Positions 51,692 through 61,413 of a stretch of DNA of 64,000 nt are shown here, in pieces; the stretch's first letter is position 1, and the number at the start of each line of letters is the position of its first letter. The notes beneath the pieces were generated by a model. The model did no database searches and was not told where the DNA came from. It saw nothing but the letters and a program-made list of their open reading frames with translations. The position numbers and the translations under genes are program-made. The stretch is from Firmicutes bacterium ASF500 (GTDB taxonomy: Bacteria; Bacillota; Clostridia; Oscillospirales; Oscillospiraceae): positions 1,364,001-1,428,000 of the forward strand of contig CP097573.1 of NCBI GenBank assembly GCA_000492175.2, given 5' to 3'.

Positions 51692-52838
51692 TCCGCCTGG
51701 AGCCGATGAAGATCATTGCAGATCCATGCTGTAGCAGCGTCGGATTTTTCCTTGCCGCTCAGGAATACATCGCCCACCCGGAACGATACACCCTGGATCG
51801 GGAGCAGAAAGAATTTTTGAAAAATCAGACCTTTTATGGAAGTGAGATTGTACCAGCCACCTACAAAACCGCACTGATGAATTTGTACCTCCACAACATC
51901 GGAGACATCTACGGAACCGTCCCCGTTACCTTGGGGGATGCGCTGTTGACCGCCCCCGGCTACCGAGTGGACTACGTGCTGACCAATCCGCCTTTCGGAA
52001 AGAAGTCCTCCATTACCTTCACCAATGAGGAGGGAGAGCAGGAGGAGGAAGACCTGGTTTACAACCGAACCGACTTCTGGACCACCAGCTCCAACAAGCA
52101 GCTGAATTTTGTCCAGCACATCAATACGCTCCTGAACGCCAGGGGCAAGGCGGCGGTGGTTGTGCCGGACAACGTGCTCTTCGAGGGTGGGGCCGGTGAG
52201 ACGGTGCGCCGAAAGCTGCTGGAGACCACTGACCTGCACACGATCCTGCATCTGCCCACCGGGATTTTTTACAAGCCGGGCGTCAAGGCAAACGTGATTT
52301 TCTTTGACAAGCGCCCCGCCAGCCCGGAGCGGCAGACGAAAGAGGTGTGGGTGTACGACTTCCGCACCAACATCCATTTCACGCTGAAGCAGCATCCCAT
52401 GACGGACGCCGATCTGGAGGATTTTATCTCCTGCTTCCATCCGGAGAACCGGCATCAGCGCCATGAGACATGGTCGGAGGATCACCCGGATGGCCGCTGG
52501 AGGAAATTCACCGTTCAGGAAATTCTGGACCGGGATAAAGCCAGTCTGGATATCTTCTGGATCAAGGACAAATCTCTTGCGGACCTGGACAGCCTGCCCG
52601 CGCCGGATGTATTGGCTCTGGATATTATCGAAAATCTCCAGAGCGCACTGGATGGTTTCCAAGAACTACTGATGCAGCAACTAAACACGACACCGGAATG
52701 ATAGTTCTATGCACATCTATCATGATGCTTCACGAAATACACCTGCAAGGTTCAACCTCTGCGGGTGTATTCTTTCAGTGGCACTCACAGCAGAATTATT
52801 TATTATGTCCAGTTGCAAAAAAATTTATACGCTCCCTC

Positions 52839-52867
52839 TTGACAAAGCTTACTCAATCAAGTATCCT
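52839..52867 (+). promoter_or_regulatory. Promoter of element C excisionase operon
   Basis: TTGACA (52839-52844), 17 bases, TATCCT (52862-52867). GAACATACATTC lies at ~52876, one base off a LexA-type GAAC-N4-GTTC site. Long leader (about 240 bases) follows. Confidence 0.6.
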
Positions 52868-52947
52868 ATATACAGAACATACATTCGGTTACAACAACTA
52901 AACAACCTGCCTCGCTCTACTTCCGACTTACATATCTGAGGCTGTGC

Positions 52948-53018
52948 AAGACCTTGCGGTACGACATTCTGTACCGCTGGTCGTTTTGCCAGCAAGGATG
53001 TGTAGGTCTTTTGTTTTT
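52948..53018 (+). ncRNA. Structured leader RNA / attenuator upstream of excisionase gene
   Basis: Nested pairing: AAGACC (52948) with GGTCTT (53005), CCTTGC (52952) with GCAAGG (52992), an inner GGTAC/GTACC hairpin and a small TGG/CCA hairpin, then TTTTGTTTTT. The outer pair with its T-run looks like a terminator that competes with the CCTTGC/GCAAGG stem. Not present in element A. Confidence 0.45.
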
Positions 53019-53117
53019 CTGGTATGGAGGGAACAGCGTGGGCGGCTATCACACTCTGTCCTGTATTCCATCACAGAGAGAAAAGACCGTCACAACTGAC
53101 AAGGAGGCAAGTCCTAT

Positions 53118-53330
53118 ATGAAAGAATCCGCCTACAAGAACTATGACGAGCTGCCGTTGTTCCTGAACGCAGCAACGGTGGCAAAGGTGCTGGGTGTCTC
53201 ACCATCCAGCGGCTACGAGTTGATGCACGAGTCGGATTTTCCGGTTCTGAAAATCGGCAGCAGACTCGTGGTTCCCAAAGAGAAATTTATGGAGTGGGTG
53301 TCGCAGCACATTCAGGGAGGCGAAGATTGA
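53118..53330 (+). CDS. Excisionase-like HTH protein, element C
   Basis: 70 residues: MKESAYKNYDELPLFLNAAT, VAKVLGVSPSSGYELMHESD, LVVPKEKFMEWVSQHIQGGE. A complete winged-helix excisionase/AlpA-type DNA-binding protein with recognition helix SSGYELMHE. Intact version of the gene that is deleted in element A and carries a stop in module B. Preceded by AAGGAGGCAAG and followed by the HTH gene that starts at TTG 53327 overlapping the stop by two bases. Confidence 0.82.
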   Translation: MKESAYKNYDELPLFLNAATVAKVLGVSPSSGYELMHESDFPVLKIGSRLVVPKEKFMEWVSQHIQGGED

Positions 53331-53761
53331 AGTACGCACAGTGGCCCAAGCGTGATCCGAGCAAGAACTACTTCCAGCTACCCAACGAGATATTCCTGCT
53401 GGGCCTGTCACCAGGCGCACTGGCCGTCTACTCCTACCTGCTCTGCTGTGAGAACCGGAGTACCTACCAGTGCTGGCCCAGCTACAAGACCATCGGCAGA
53501 ACAGTGCGGATGAGCGCCAACACCGTCCGCAAGTATGTGTGCGAGCTGGAGGAGCGGCAGCTCATCAGTACAGAGAACACATCCGTCACCACCAAGGCTG
53601 GCCTGAAGCGCAACGGCAATCTGCTCTACACCATCCGTCCGATCCAACTGGCTCTGGATCAGTTCTACGAACAGCAGCTGGCGCAGATGGACACGGCGGC
53701 TGAACGTCATCGAGCCGCAACGGCACTCGCACTCCGCAGTGATAGCGCGCACTCAGTGTGA
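53327..53761 (+). CDS. Winged-helix replication-type protein, element C
   Basis: 144 residues from TTG 53327 (reads KYAQWPKRDPSKNYFQLPNE after the initiator); GGGAGGCGA is well placed. PGALAVYSYLLCCENRSTYQ and SYKTIGRTVRMSANTVRKYV give the winged-helix pattern; the end is a basic/alanine helix. Similar to N-terminal domains of replication initiators of Firmicute elements. Coupled to the excisionase gene by overlap. The downstream non-coding repeats may be its DNA target. Confidence 0.78.
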   Translation: MKYAQWPKRDPSKNYFQLPNEIFLLGLSPGALAVYSYLLCCENRSTYQCWPSYKTIGRTVRMSANTVRKYVCELEERQLISTENTSVTTKAGLKRNGNLLYTIRPIQLALDQFYEQQLAQMDTAAERHRAATALALRSDSAHSV

Positions 53762-54045
53762 CAGCCTGTGTACCGCTGTGTGGCCCTGATGGTGTCCGGA
53801 AGGTAACAAGCCGCCGCTCACCACAGGCACAACCGTGTCAAAAGCGCGTGGCCGGTGTACGCCATCCAGCGAAATCAGCGCGACCGAAAGTGGCAGGTGA
53901 ACCGGGGGGTCGAAAAAGGTGCAGCCGGCTAAGGATTTGTCAAGAATAAAAATTCAGAAAGAGTTGAATAGACCAGAGAGGAAAGAGGGTACAGGAAACC
54001 AGGCCCACCATAGTGGACCAGATGAGTTGTATGGAAAGTGGACTG

Positions 54046-55230
54046 CTAAGCGGCAGGCAAAACTGGTTCGTAGAGTTTGTTGTCTCTCATGATCGCAAAA
54101 ATGACGGACGTCATCTTCTTGGACACATGGCCGATGATATTCATGTAGCGCAGCCCCTCCGCCGATTTCTTTTCGTAATAGACCTTGAACATCGGATCGA
54201 ACTGTACCGCAATGGCGCCAGCCATCCAGATGGCCCGGCGCAGATATGGCGAACCACGTTTGGACATATGGACGGCACGGGATTTTTTGTCTCCAGACTG
54301 TTTCACTTTTGGATTCAGCCCCGCATAAGCCGCCAGTTTATCCGCCGAGGCAAAGCAGGAGATGTCCCGAATCTCGCTGAGGATGACGGCGCCCAGCACA
54401 GGGCCAATACCGGTGATGGAGGTGAGGGTGGAGTCAAACTGGGAGAACAGTTCCGCAATTCTTTTCTCCAATACGGCGGCCGCGTCCTGAAGAGACTGGA
54501 ACTGATCCAGGTACAGCAGAAGCAGTGCGGAGTAAGCGCCCGCGCAGTCCGGGATACCGAAACTGTCCCTGGCAAGCTCCTTGAGCTGTCTGGCTTTCCA
54601 CTCCCCAAAGCGTCCGTTGCTGGCCGCCTGGAGGACCTCGGTCAGCTTCCCGGTCTGCGCTCTGGACAGCTTCTCCGGCGTGGGATACTGACGCAAAACG
54701 GCGAGGGCAGTTTTCCCGAAGATCGTACTGAACTGGCTTTCAAACTCGGGGAATACCTGATCCAAAAGAGCGGTGATCTTCCGCTTGAGATCGCTTCCCA
54801 TATCGATGAGGTAGAAGCGGTTCCGGCAGAGCTCCCGCAGCGCCAGCAGCTTCTCCTGCGGTACACTGCTGGCCTTGTACCGGCCAAAGCGGATGGTCTC
54901 CGCAATGACCAGGGTGTCGATCTCGTCTGTCTTATTATCCTCCATCAGCATCTCCCGCATGGCATCCGTCTGGATGGGATTGAGTACCACCACCTGGTAT
55001 CCCTCTTTCCGCAGACGGGTGTAGAGAGCCAGCCAGTAGTGGGCCGTTGATTCCATGGCGAAGAGAAACTCGCTCTTGTGGTTTGTTAGTTTTCTCAGCC
55101 GCTCCAGCAGTACGCTGCAGCCTGAGCAGCTGTTGCGGATAGAGAAAGGCTTATACACTGTCCGCCCCTCCGAATCAATGACGCGGACCATGTGGCTGCG
55201 CTTGGAGATGTCGATTCCAACGATAAACAT
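54046..55230 (-). CDS. IS110-family DEDD/Ser transposase
   Basis: 394 residues from ATG 55230 (MFIVGIDISKRSHMVRVID); the in-frame ATG at 55242 is an alternative. N-terminal RuvC-like domain with GIDISK (first Asp), FAMESTAHYW (Glu) and NKTDEIDTLVIAE (Asp pair); coiled-coil linker; C-terminal Transposase_20 domain with ITGIGPVLGAVILSEI and AYAGLNPKVKQSGDKKSR, holding the catalytic Ser. Full length. These enzymes are guided by a bridge RNA encoded next to the gene. Confidence 0.93.
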   Translation of the reverse strand: MFIVGIDISKRSHMVRVIDSEGRTVYKPFSIRNSCSGCSVLLERLRKLTNHKSEFLFAMESTAHYWLALYTRLRKEGYQVVVLNPIQTDAMREMLMEDNKTDEIDTLVIAETIRFGRYKASSVPQEKLLALRELCRNRFYLIDMGSDLKRKITALLDQVFPEFESQFSTIFGKTALAVLRQYPTPEKLSRAQTGKLTEVLQAASNGRFGEWKARQLKELARDSFGIPDCAGAYSALLLLYLDQFQSLQDAAAVLEKRIAELFSQFDSTLTSITGIGPVLGAVILSEIRDISCFASADKLAAYAGLNPKVKQSGDKKSRAVHMSKRGSPYLRRAIWMAGAIAVQFDPMFKVYYEKKSAEGLRYMNIIGHVSKKMTSVIFAIMRDNKLYEPVLPAA

Positions 55231-55242
55231 AGCAAACACCAT

Positions 55243-55525
55243 CCTGCTAAAATTTACAGACAGTCCTCGCGCTCTTACTGAGTCATATCCTGCTTCGAGA
55301 TGAGCGGAGAGCTGCCGCTCCCGCATCCGGCTCAACAATGAACCCTCATAAGATAGAGGTCCCATGCTGCACAAGCGGATTAACGCCGCAGGGATAAAAG
55401 AAGGGAACCTCTGTCTGCGGGGAAAGTATATCACCGCCGTACCCGGCGAGGATACCGAAACTGTTGAATCAGCCGGTGCATAACCGGTGGGTAATCTTCC
55501 GCTGAACCCACCGGTCGAAATTATA
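55243..55525 (-). ncRNA. Candidate bridge-RNA region of the IS110 element
   Basis: About 280 bases of non-coding DNA lie between the element end and the transposase start, on the side expected for the IS110 group where the bridge RNA is encoded 5' of the transposase. The region contains several short inverted repeats (for example CCGGTTATGCACCGG near 55474-55488). Exact RNA ends and loops were not determined. Confidence 0.5.
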
Positions 55526-55850
55526 GCAGGATAAAGGCCGGGGGTCGCTTATGCGCCCCCCGGCCAGCCACACCGCCCCGCAGAGCGGGTCGGGGCTTTT
55601 CAATAGGTGGTCGGAATTTTCACTTTTTGCTGGGGCGGGTGGCCGGTATCAGAAAATTCAGAGAGAAAACCACAGTGTTTCGCCATTCCGCAAGGTGGCT
55701 GTCGCAGGTGGTTTTCAGAGATTTTGCAAAAACCAACGCGGGGGTCATTTTTCACTCCCTGGAGTCAAGTCGGGGGTCAGTTTTTCCTCTGCCCTTACAG
55801 CCGCCGTATTCTCGACGGCTCCAAGCGGGGATATTTGCGAATTTCAGGAA
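55526..55850 (+). repeat. Non-coding region of element C (continuation)
   Basis: Counterpart of 39774-40090 in element A: GGCCGGGGG/CCCCCGGCC hairpin, GCCCCG/CGGGGC terminator with TTTT, and GGGGTCA repeats near 55740-55780, the middle one reading GGAGTCA. Confidence 0.6.
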
Positions 55851-55921
55851 GAGCATCATGCCAGGAGAAAAAACAAATTTGTGTGCGAACCTCCCCTGAG
55901 ACACAGCAACTCGTCAAAGAG

Positions 55922-56089
55922 ATGTGTCCTCTGGACAGCTGCCGTCTGCTCTTCAAGCTGGCGGTGGAGTTGGACATGGTGATGAATGCGCTGGCTGCAG
56001 GGATGGAGATTCCCGATGAGCAACTCCGCACACTGCGGAGTCGGTGCATCCAGGATGTGAAAAATCGGCGGCAGTATCTCGCTGGATGA
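55922..56089 (+). CDS. Small hypothetical protein in element C variable slot
   Basis: 55 residues if started at ATG 55922 (MCPLDSCRLLFKLAVELDMV), ending GRRQYLAG-type basic tail before TGA. The frame is open further upstream, so the start is uncertain and it could be a remnant. It takes the place held by the Fic toxin-antitoxin pair in element A. No family recognised. Confidence 0.4.
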   Translation: MCPLDSCRLLFKLAVELDMVMNALAAGMEIPDEQLRTLRSRCIQDVKNRRQYLAG

Positions 56090-56240
56090 CGCTGTCCACT
56101 ATCAGAGGGGTAGTCTGTGATCACCCGTACCCTGTTCAAATTCTGCGTTGCAAAACAAAGAATAAAAGTCCTCGAAAAAAGTAGTAGCTATCTTCCGCAA
56201 AGTGTGGTATGTGTTTGTGTTGCAAAGGAGGTAGCCGGAG

Positions 56241-56537
56241 ATGAGAAAAATACTGGAAGATCTCTACTATGGCAACATCATACCCAACGAACAGCAGATG
56301 ATACCTGGCTCAGAGCTGAAGCGGGCAGTAGACCGTGTCGCCAAATATGAAAAGCAGCTCATGGAACAACTGAAGGAGACTGATCAAGAAATCCTCACAA
56401 AGCTCATCCGGTCACAGCATGAGATCAACAGTATCACAGCAACCGAGAATTTCATCCTGGGCTTCCGATTGGGTGTCAGGCTGATGGCCGAGTGCATGGA
56501 TGAAAACGACGGTGATATTCGGACTGGAGGTGAGTAA
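56241..56537 (+). CDS. DUF6809-family protein of element C
   Basis: 98 residues, closely similar to the element A protein (MRKILEDLYYGNIIPNEQQM; AKYEKQLMEQLKETDQEILT; FILGFRLGVRLMAEC). Start after AAAGGAGGTAG. The upstream ~90 bases are also conserved between the elements, including AAAGTCCTCGAAAAAA-type and GTGTGGTATGTGTT-type stretches, a probable shared promoter. Three bases before Int1. Confidence 0.7.
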   Translation: MRKILEDLYYGNIIPNEQQMIPGSELKRAVDRVAKYEKQLMEQLKETDQEILTKLIRSQHEINSITATENFILGFRLGVRLMAECMDENDGDIRTGGE

Positions 56538-56540
56538 CAA

Positions 56541-57710
56541 ATGGCGAAGCGCAGACCGTCTGGCGACGGCATGGTGAGGAGACGCGATGACGGTCGCTGG
56601 GAGGGCCGCATCGTGGTGGGCCACAAAGAAAACGGCGACTCCATCTTCCGGTATGTCTACGCTCCTACACAGAAAGAGCTGTCCGCGAAGCTCCGCCAGC
56701 ACATCGACAGCTACCAGGGGGCCGACCTGACGGAGCAGAGCCGGATGACCTTGAGCGAGTGGCTCGACAAGTGGCTGGAAAATATGGCGGATACTCTGCG
56801 GCCCAACACGCTGAGGAACTATCGCAGTTACATTGAGAACCACATCAGGCCCAGTCTGGGCGATAAGCAACTGGCCCGGCTTACGCCGAAGGATATCCAG
56901 CGATTCTATGAGAAACTGGGCGGCAGTCTGGCCAGCGGCACGGTTCGCCGCATCCACACCACGCTCCACGGAACATTGAAGGCGGCGCAGCAGGCTCACC
57001 TGATCGCCAGCAACCCCACCGAACAAATTATCGCACCCAAGTTCAGCTATGGAGCAAAGCAAATACTGACGGACGAGCAGCTGGATGTGTTCATGAAGGT
57101 CATCGCAGAGGACGAAGTCTGGTGCGACTTCTTCTACGCAGAACTGACCACCGGCTTGCGGCGGGGTGAGATCTGTGGCCTCAAGTGGGAGGACTTCGAT
57201 GAGGTTGCCAGCACGCTGAAAGTCTGCCGCACCGTCTACCGAGAAGATGGTGGCGGGCTGACTGCCGGGGATACCAAGACCAACGCCGGCACTCGAAAGA
57301 TCGTGCTGCCCTCCAGTACAGCAGCTTTGCTCAGCAAAAGGAAAGCATCGGCACTGACTGAGTGGATATTCCCCAACCCGCTAAAGCCGGAACAGCCCAC
57401 CAACCCTGGCTCCGCATACCGCCGACTGAAGGTCCTGCTGAAGCGGGCCGGTCTCCCGAATATTCGCTTCCACGACTTGCGTCACACCTTCGCAACTCAC
57501 GCTCTGGCGTCGGGCGTGGATGTGAAAACCTTATCGGGTATCCTCGGTCACACCAGGGCGGCGTTCACGCTGGACACCTACACCCACACCACCGGCGACA
57601 TGCAGAGGCGGGCATCGGAAGTAGTAGGAGATTTCCTGACAGATATTTTCGGAGAGGAGCTGAGACCGTGGGAAGAAAACGCAAAAGCGGCGAGGGTACA
57701 GTCCGGCTGA
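56541..57710 (+). CDS. Tyrosine integrase 1 of element C
   Basis: 389 residues, same length and nearly the same sequence as Int1 of element A, with all catalytic residues (TTGLRRGEICGLKWED, HDLRHTFATH, LGHTRAAFTLDTYTH). Changes are scattered, mostly conservative (for example ITPKDVQ to LTPKDIQ), so the gene has been under selection. Overlaps the Int2 start (GTG 57668) by 43 bases. Appears functional although its partner Int2 is broken. Confidence 0.92.
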   Translation: MAKRRPSGDGMVRRRDDGRWEGRIVVGHKENGDSIFRYVYAPTQKELSAKLRQHIDSYQGADLTEQSRMTLSEWLDKWLENMADTLRPNTLRNYRSYIENHIRPSLGDKQLARLTPKDIQRFYEKLGGSLASGTVRRIHTTLHGTLKAAQQAHLIASNPTEQIIAPKFSYGAKQILTDEQLDVFMKVIAEDEVWCDFFYAELTTGLRRGEICGLKWEDFDEVASTLKVCRTVYREDGGGLTAGDTKTNAGTRKIVLPSSTAALLSKRKASALTEWIFPNPLKPEQPTNPGSAYRRLKVLLKRAGLPNIRFHDLRHTFATHALASGVDVKTLSGILGHTRAAFTLDTYTHTTGDMQRRASEVVGDFLTDIFGEELRPWEENAKAARVQSG

Positions 57711-58853
57711 GAAAAGACGGGCGTTGGGAGGGCCGAGTGGTTATCGGCTACGATGACAAGGGCCTGCCCAAGACAAAAAATGTGCTGGCAAAGACCAGGG
57801 CAGACTGCGTGGCGAAACTGGGGTCGCTGAAAGAGTCCATGGCTCCCGCAAACGCCGCCAAGATCAGAGCGGATATGCCCTTCGGTGAATGGGTGGAGTT
57901 CTGGTATGAGAATCACTGCAAGCCCGCCGTCCGGCCAAACACACGGACAGGCTACGAAAATAATATCCGCCTGTATATCCGTCCAAGGTTGGGCAATGTT
58001 CCTCTCAATAAGCTTGACCGCAAACGACCTCCAGCGGTTCATAAACTGGATGAGGCAGGACGGTCGGAGCGAATACCGGGAGTCCAGAGGCGATGGACTC
58101 TCCGCCAATACGATACGGCACTGCTGTGGTCTGTGCCGCAGGGCTCTGGAGAAAGCCGTTACCGAAAAATTGATCGTGCGAAACCCAGCGGAAGAATGTA
58201 AACTCCCACCGGTCAGACGAATGGAGATGCGGCTGCTCAGCCGGGAGGAACTGCAGAAGCTGCTGATCCAGGCCCAGGCCGAGGGATACTATGAGGTATT
58301 CCTGCTGGAACTGACCACTGGACTCCGAGTAGGAGAACTGATGGCCCTCCAGTGGGATGACCTGAACCTCAACACCGGCGAGCTGAGGATTGAGCGGCAG
58401 GTCTATCAAATTAAAGGCGAGCTGCTGATACAGCCGCCAAAGAATAAAGCGTCCATCCGGACAGTGATCCTGCCGCCCGCAGTGGTCACTGAACTGAAAA
58501 AATATAAGCAGACGGTTTTCTCCCGGTGGATGTTCCCCTCCCCGAAGAAAGAAGACGCTCCGATAGCCCCCTCAGTCGTCAGCCACCGGCTGGCCAAAAT
58601 CCTGAAGCACGCTGGATGTAAAAAGGTACGCTTTCACGACCTGCGGCACGTTTTCGCTACCAATGCTCTGGAACATGGGATGGATGTGAAGACCCTGTCC
58701 ACCGTCATCGGCCACGTCTCCAGTGCCACCACACTGAATGTCTACGCCCACGTCACCGATGATATGCAGAGGCAAGCCGCCGTCAGGATCGACCGGGGCA
58801 TCGGCAAGGCGAAAACAGCGGAATCCACTGTCAGCGCCAGTGATAAAATGTAA
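57668..58853 (+). pseudogene. Tyrosine integrase 2 of element C, frameshifted and truncated
   Basis: Starts GTG 57668 (GRKRKSGEGTVRLRKDGRWE). Matches Int2 of element A until ~58013, where AATAAGCTTGACCG replaces AATAAGCTGACCG: one extra T shifts the frame. The rest continues in another frame (DLQRFINWMRQDGRSEYRES ... HDLRHVFATNALEHG) to a stop at 58851-58853 that is supplied by the IS21 left end. The C-terminal extra arm-like domain is missing. Not functional unless frameshifting occurs. Confidence 0.88.
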
Positions 58854-58951
58854 AAAAACGCCGAGGAAAAAATGTAGTTTTGTGGCGGAGGAGGCGAAAA
58901 AAAGATAGACTCCCAATAGGGCGAAAAAGAGCCCGGAAAGGGAGTCAGAAA

Positions 58952-60175
58952 ATGAAAGGAGCACAGTGGATGGATATCCGAAGCGACAGACAGAAAGGAC
59001 TTAGCTATGTGGAGCTGGGACGGAAGTACCACATGGACCCGCGGACGGCAAAGCGGTACGCGGAATCGCCGCAGAAGCCGGAGTACACATTGAGCGAACC
59101 GAAGCCAACAAAGATGGATCCGTACAAGCAGATCGTGGACGAGTGGCTGGAGGAAGCGCCGTATTCGGCGCTGCGGATCCTGGAGAAGCTGCGGGAAATG
59201 GGATTCGACGGAGGCTACAGCATCGTCAAGGCGTATGTGAGCAGCCGGAAGATGGACTTGAATGAGAAAGCAACAGTGCGGTTTGAGACGATGCCGGGAA
59301 AGCAGGGGCAGATGGACTGGGGATTCTTCGAGGATCACCTGGTGTACGAGGATGGGAAGTGGAAGAAGCTGTACTGTTTTCTCATGATACTGGGGTACTC
59401 GCGGATGCGGTACATCGAATTTGTAACGGATATGAGCACAAACACACTGATTCGGTGTCACCAGAACGCATTCCGGTACTTTGGCGGGTACCCGGAGGAA
59501 ATCCTGTACGACAACATGAAGCAGGTGGTCATTAAGCGGCTGCTGAAACAGGAGGACTCTACTCTGAACCGGCAGTTTGAGGACTTTGCGGGATTTTACG
59601 GGTTCAAGCCCATCCTGTGCCGCCCCTACCGTGGCCAGACGAAAGGAAAAGTGGAGCGGACGGTGCAGTTTGTGCGGGACAACTTCATGGTCGGGATCAA
59701 GTACAACAGCCTGGCAGATTTGAATGGACAAGCCTTGGCTTGGTGTAATAAGGTCAATGGCAAAGTTCATGCCACCACGAACGAGGTTCCTTTTGAGCGG
59801 CTGAAAAAGGAGGGGTTGAGTCCCCTCTCCAGAGAGTACATCATCGACAAGATCAACCTTAGGCGGGTACAAAAAGACTGCCTCATCTCCTACGCCGGCA
59901 ATCAGTACTCCGTGCCAGCGGAGTATGTCGGCAAAGATGTGGCAGTCGTAGCCCTCGACAGTATGCTGGCGGCCTACTATGAAGGCAAGCAGATCGCTCT
60001 GCACCGAATATCGTATCAAAGGAAGGACATGGTTGTCAATCCTCAGCATTACCGAAGGCTTACGTTGAAGCAGACAATGGATGCAGAAAATATTCTGCTG
60101 GAACAGGGCAAAGTGATAGATTTCCCCTTGAAACCCTCTGATTTATCCAGATATGACGAGGTGCTGTATGACTGA
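58952..60175 (+). CDS. istA: IS21 transposase IstA
   Basis: 407 residues from ATG 58952 (MKGAQWMDIRSDRQKGLSYV). N-terminal HTH (GLSYVELGRKYHMDPRTAKR), rve integrase core with first Asp in QGQMDWGFFEDH, second in EILYDNMKQVV, and Glu in KGKVERTVQFVRDN, then a beta-barrel C-terminal domain (CLISYAGNQYSVPAEYVGK). Complete and apparently active. Ends 8 bases inside istB. Confidence 0.93.
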   Translation: MKGAQWMDIRSDRQKGLSYVELGRKYHMDPRTAKRYAESPQKPEYTLSEPKPTKMDPYKQIVDEWLEEAPYSALRILEKLREMGFDGGYSIVKAYVSSRKMDLNEKATVRFETMPGKQGQMDWGFFEDHLVYEDGKWKKLYCFLMILGYSRMRYIEFVTDMSTNTLIRCHQNAFRYFGGYPEEILYDNMKQVVIKRLLKQEDSTLNRQFEDFAGFYGFKPILCRPYRGQTKGKVERTVQFVRDNFMVGIKYNSLADLNGQALAWCNKVNGKVHATTNEVPFERLKKEGLSPLSREYIIDKINLRRVQKDCLISYAGNQYSVPAEYVGKDVAVVALDSMLAAYYEGKQIALHRISYQRKDMVVNPQHYRRLTLKQTMDAENILLEQGKVIDFPLKPSDLSRYDEVLYD

Positions 60176-60965
60176 ATTTACTATGGACAGGCTGAGGGAA
60201 AACCTGGAAGCCCTTAAAATGAAAAACACCCTGGAGATTCTGGACAACTACCTGGAACGGGCGGTGGCGGACAAGCTCAACATTGTGGAGGTTTTGGATC
60301 ACATTTTCTCAGAAGAAGCCAAATCCAAGCGGAAACGGGCCTATGAGAAGCAGATCCAGATGTCTGGCTTCCCCATTAAGAAGACCCTGGACGACTTCGA
60401 TTTCTCTTTCCAGCCCTCCATCGATAAACGCCAAATCGATGAGTTGGCCACCATGCGCTTCCTGGAGAACGGGGAGAATGTGGTTTTCCTCGGCCCGCCA
60501 GGCGTGGGCAAGACCCATTTGGCCTCCGCCCTGGGCCTGGTGGCAGCACAGCACCGTTTCTCCACCTACTACATCAACTGCCACCAGCTTATTGAGCAGC
60601 TCAAAAAGGCCCACTTTGAGAACCGCCTGCCGGACAAGCTCAAAGTTCTGGCCAAGTACAGGATGCTCATCATTGACGAAATCGGCTATCTCCCTATGGA
60701 TATCCAGGGCGCAAATCTCTTTTTCCAGCTCATTGCCAGACGGTATGAAAAAACGTCTACCGTTTTTACCTCCAACAAGACTTTCTCCCAGTGGAACGAG
60801 GTCTTTGCCGACGTCACCATCGCCTCCGCCATCCTGGATCGTGTACTGCATCACTGCACCGTTATCAACATCAAGGGTGAGTCTTACCGCCTGAAAGAAC
60901 GCAAAGAATTTATGCGTCAGAAACAGCAAATCGTGAACACTCTTTTTGAGCAAGGCAGCTGCTGA
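60168..60965 (+). CDS. istB: IS21 helper ATPase IstB
   Basis: 265 residues from ATG 60168, overlapping istA. AAA+ ATPase that assists IstA in target choice: Walker A GPPGVGKTH, Walker B MLIIDEIGYLPMD, sensor 1 TVFTSNKTFSQWNEVFAD, C-terminal RLKERKEF. N-terminal helical part (KMKNTLEILDNYLERAVADK) binds IstA/DNA. Complete. Confidence 0.93.
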   Translation: MTEFTMDRLRENLEALKMKNTLEILDNYLERAVADKLNIVEVLDHIFSEEAKSKRKRAYEKQIQMSGFPIKKTLDDFDFSFQPSIDKRQIDELATMRFLENGENVVFLGPPGVGKTHLASALGLVAAQHRFSTYYINCHQLIEQLKKAHFENRLPDKLKVLAKYRMLIIDEIGYLPMDIQGANLFFQLIARRYEKTSTVFTSNKTFSQWNEVFADVTIASAILDRVLHHCTVINIKGESYRLKERKEFMRQKQQIVNTLFEQGSC

Positions 60966-61036
60966 TTTTGTTACCCACCCCCGCCGAAAAACTACAAAAT
61001 TTCTTCGGCGTTTTCTTACAATTTCATATTGGCGTT

Positions 61037-61413
61037 GACAACTCTATCGTTTCCGGAGTGTACCGGTGCCGGAAGTTGTAACTCACCGTGGAAAAATGGG
61101 GCAGCTCCTCACTCAGCGTGTATCGCAAAAACCACCGGTATGCTATATCTGTCTGGGCTCTGCGCAACGTTCCCCGCAAAGATACACTCCCATCCAGATG
61201 CTGCAGCAATACGATTTTGAATAGCACCACTGGGTCGATGCTCCGCCGGCCCTCTTCTTTGCTGTACGACGCCTCCACGATTTTGTACAATTTCTCGAAA
61301 TCTACCGCTGCATCCACCTGCCGCAATAGATGTTCGGGCGGCACCAGGCTTTCTGTGTCCACCATTTCTATGACCCCTCGCTCATTTTTCCCTCGCTCCA
61401 ACATTTCCCTCAC
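61037..61413 (-). pseudogene. IS1182 transposase N-terminal fragment
   Basis: About 125 residues from ATG 61413 (MREMLERGKNERGVIEMVDT) matching the first quarter of the complete transposase, with a few substitutions (for example KLYKIVEASYSKEE for KLYEIVEALYSEEE). It ends after RHRYTPETIEL, lacking the whole DDE domain, so it is inactive. Confidence 0.9.

Larger units (their letters stand above)
53925..55525 (-). mobile_element. IS110-family insertion sequence in element C
   Basis: The uninterrupted site is visible in element A (…GTGCAGGATAAAGG at ~39774). In element C GCAG occurs on both sides (53921-53924 and 55526-55529) with the element between. No long inverted repeats, as usual for IS110. 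One transposase gene with 121 bases of non-coding DNA after it and ~290 before it. Confidence 0.85.
58849..61020 (+). mobile_element. IS21-family insertion sequence
   Basis: Left end TGTAAAAAAACGCCGAGG, right end (read on the other strand) TGTAAGAAAACGCCGAAG, with further matching subterminal GTAGTTTT...GGCGG. Carries istA and istB with overlapping stop/start. It truncates Int2 of element C on the left and borders an IS1182 remnant on the right; no obvious target duplication, so flanking DNA was probably deleted. Confidence 0.9.

Noticed and set aside
58840..61030. Target-site duplication of the IS21 element
   Set aside because: Bases next to the two ends do not match; flanking deletion is more likely.
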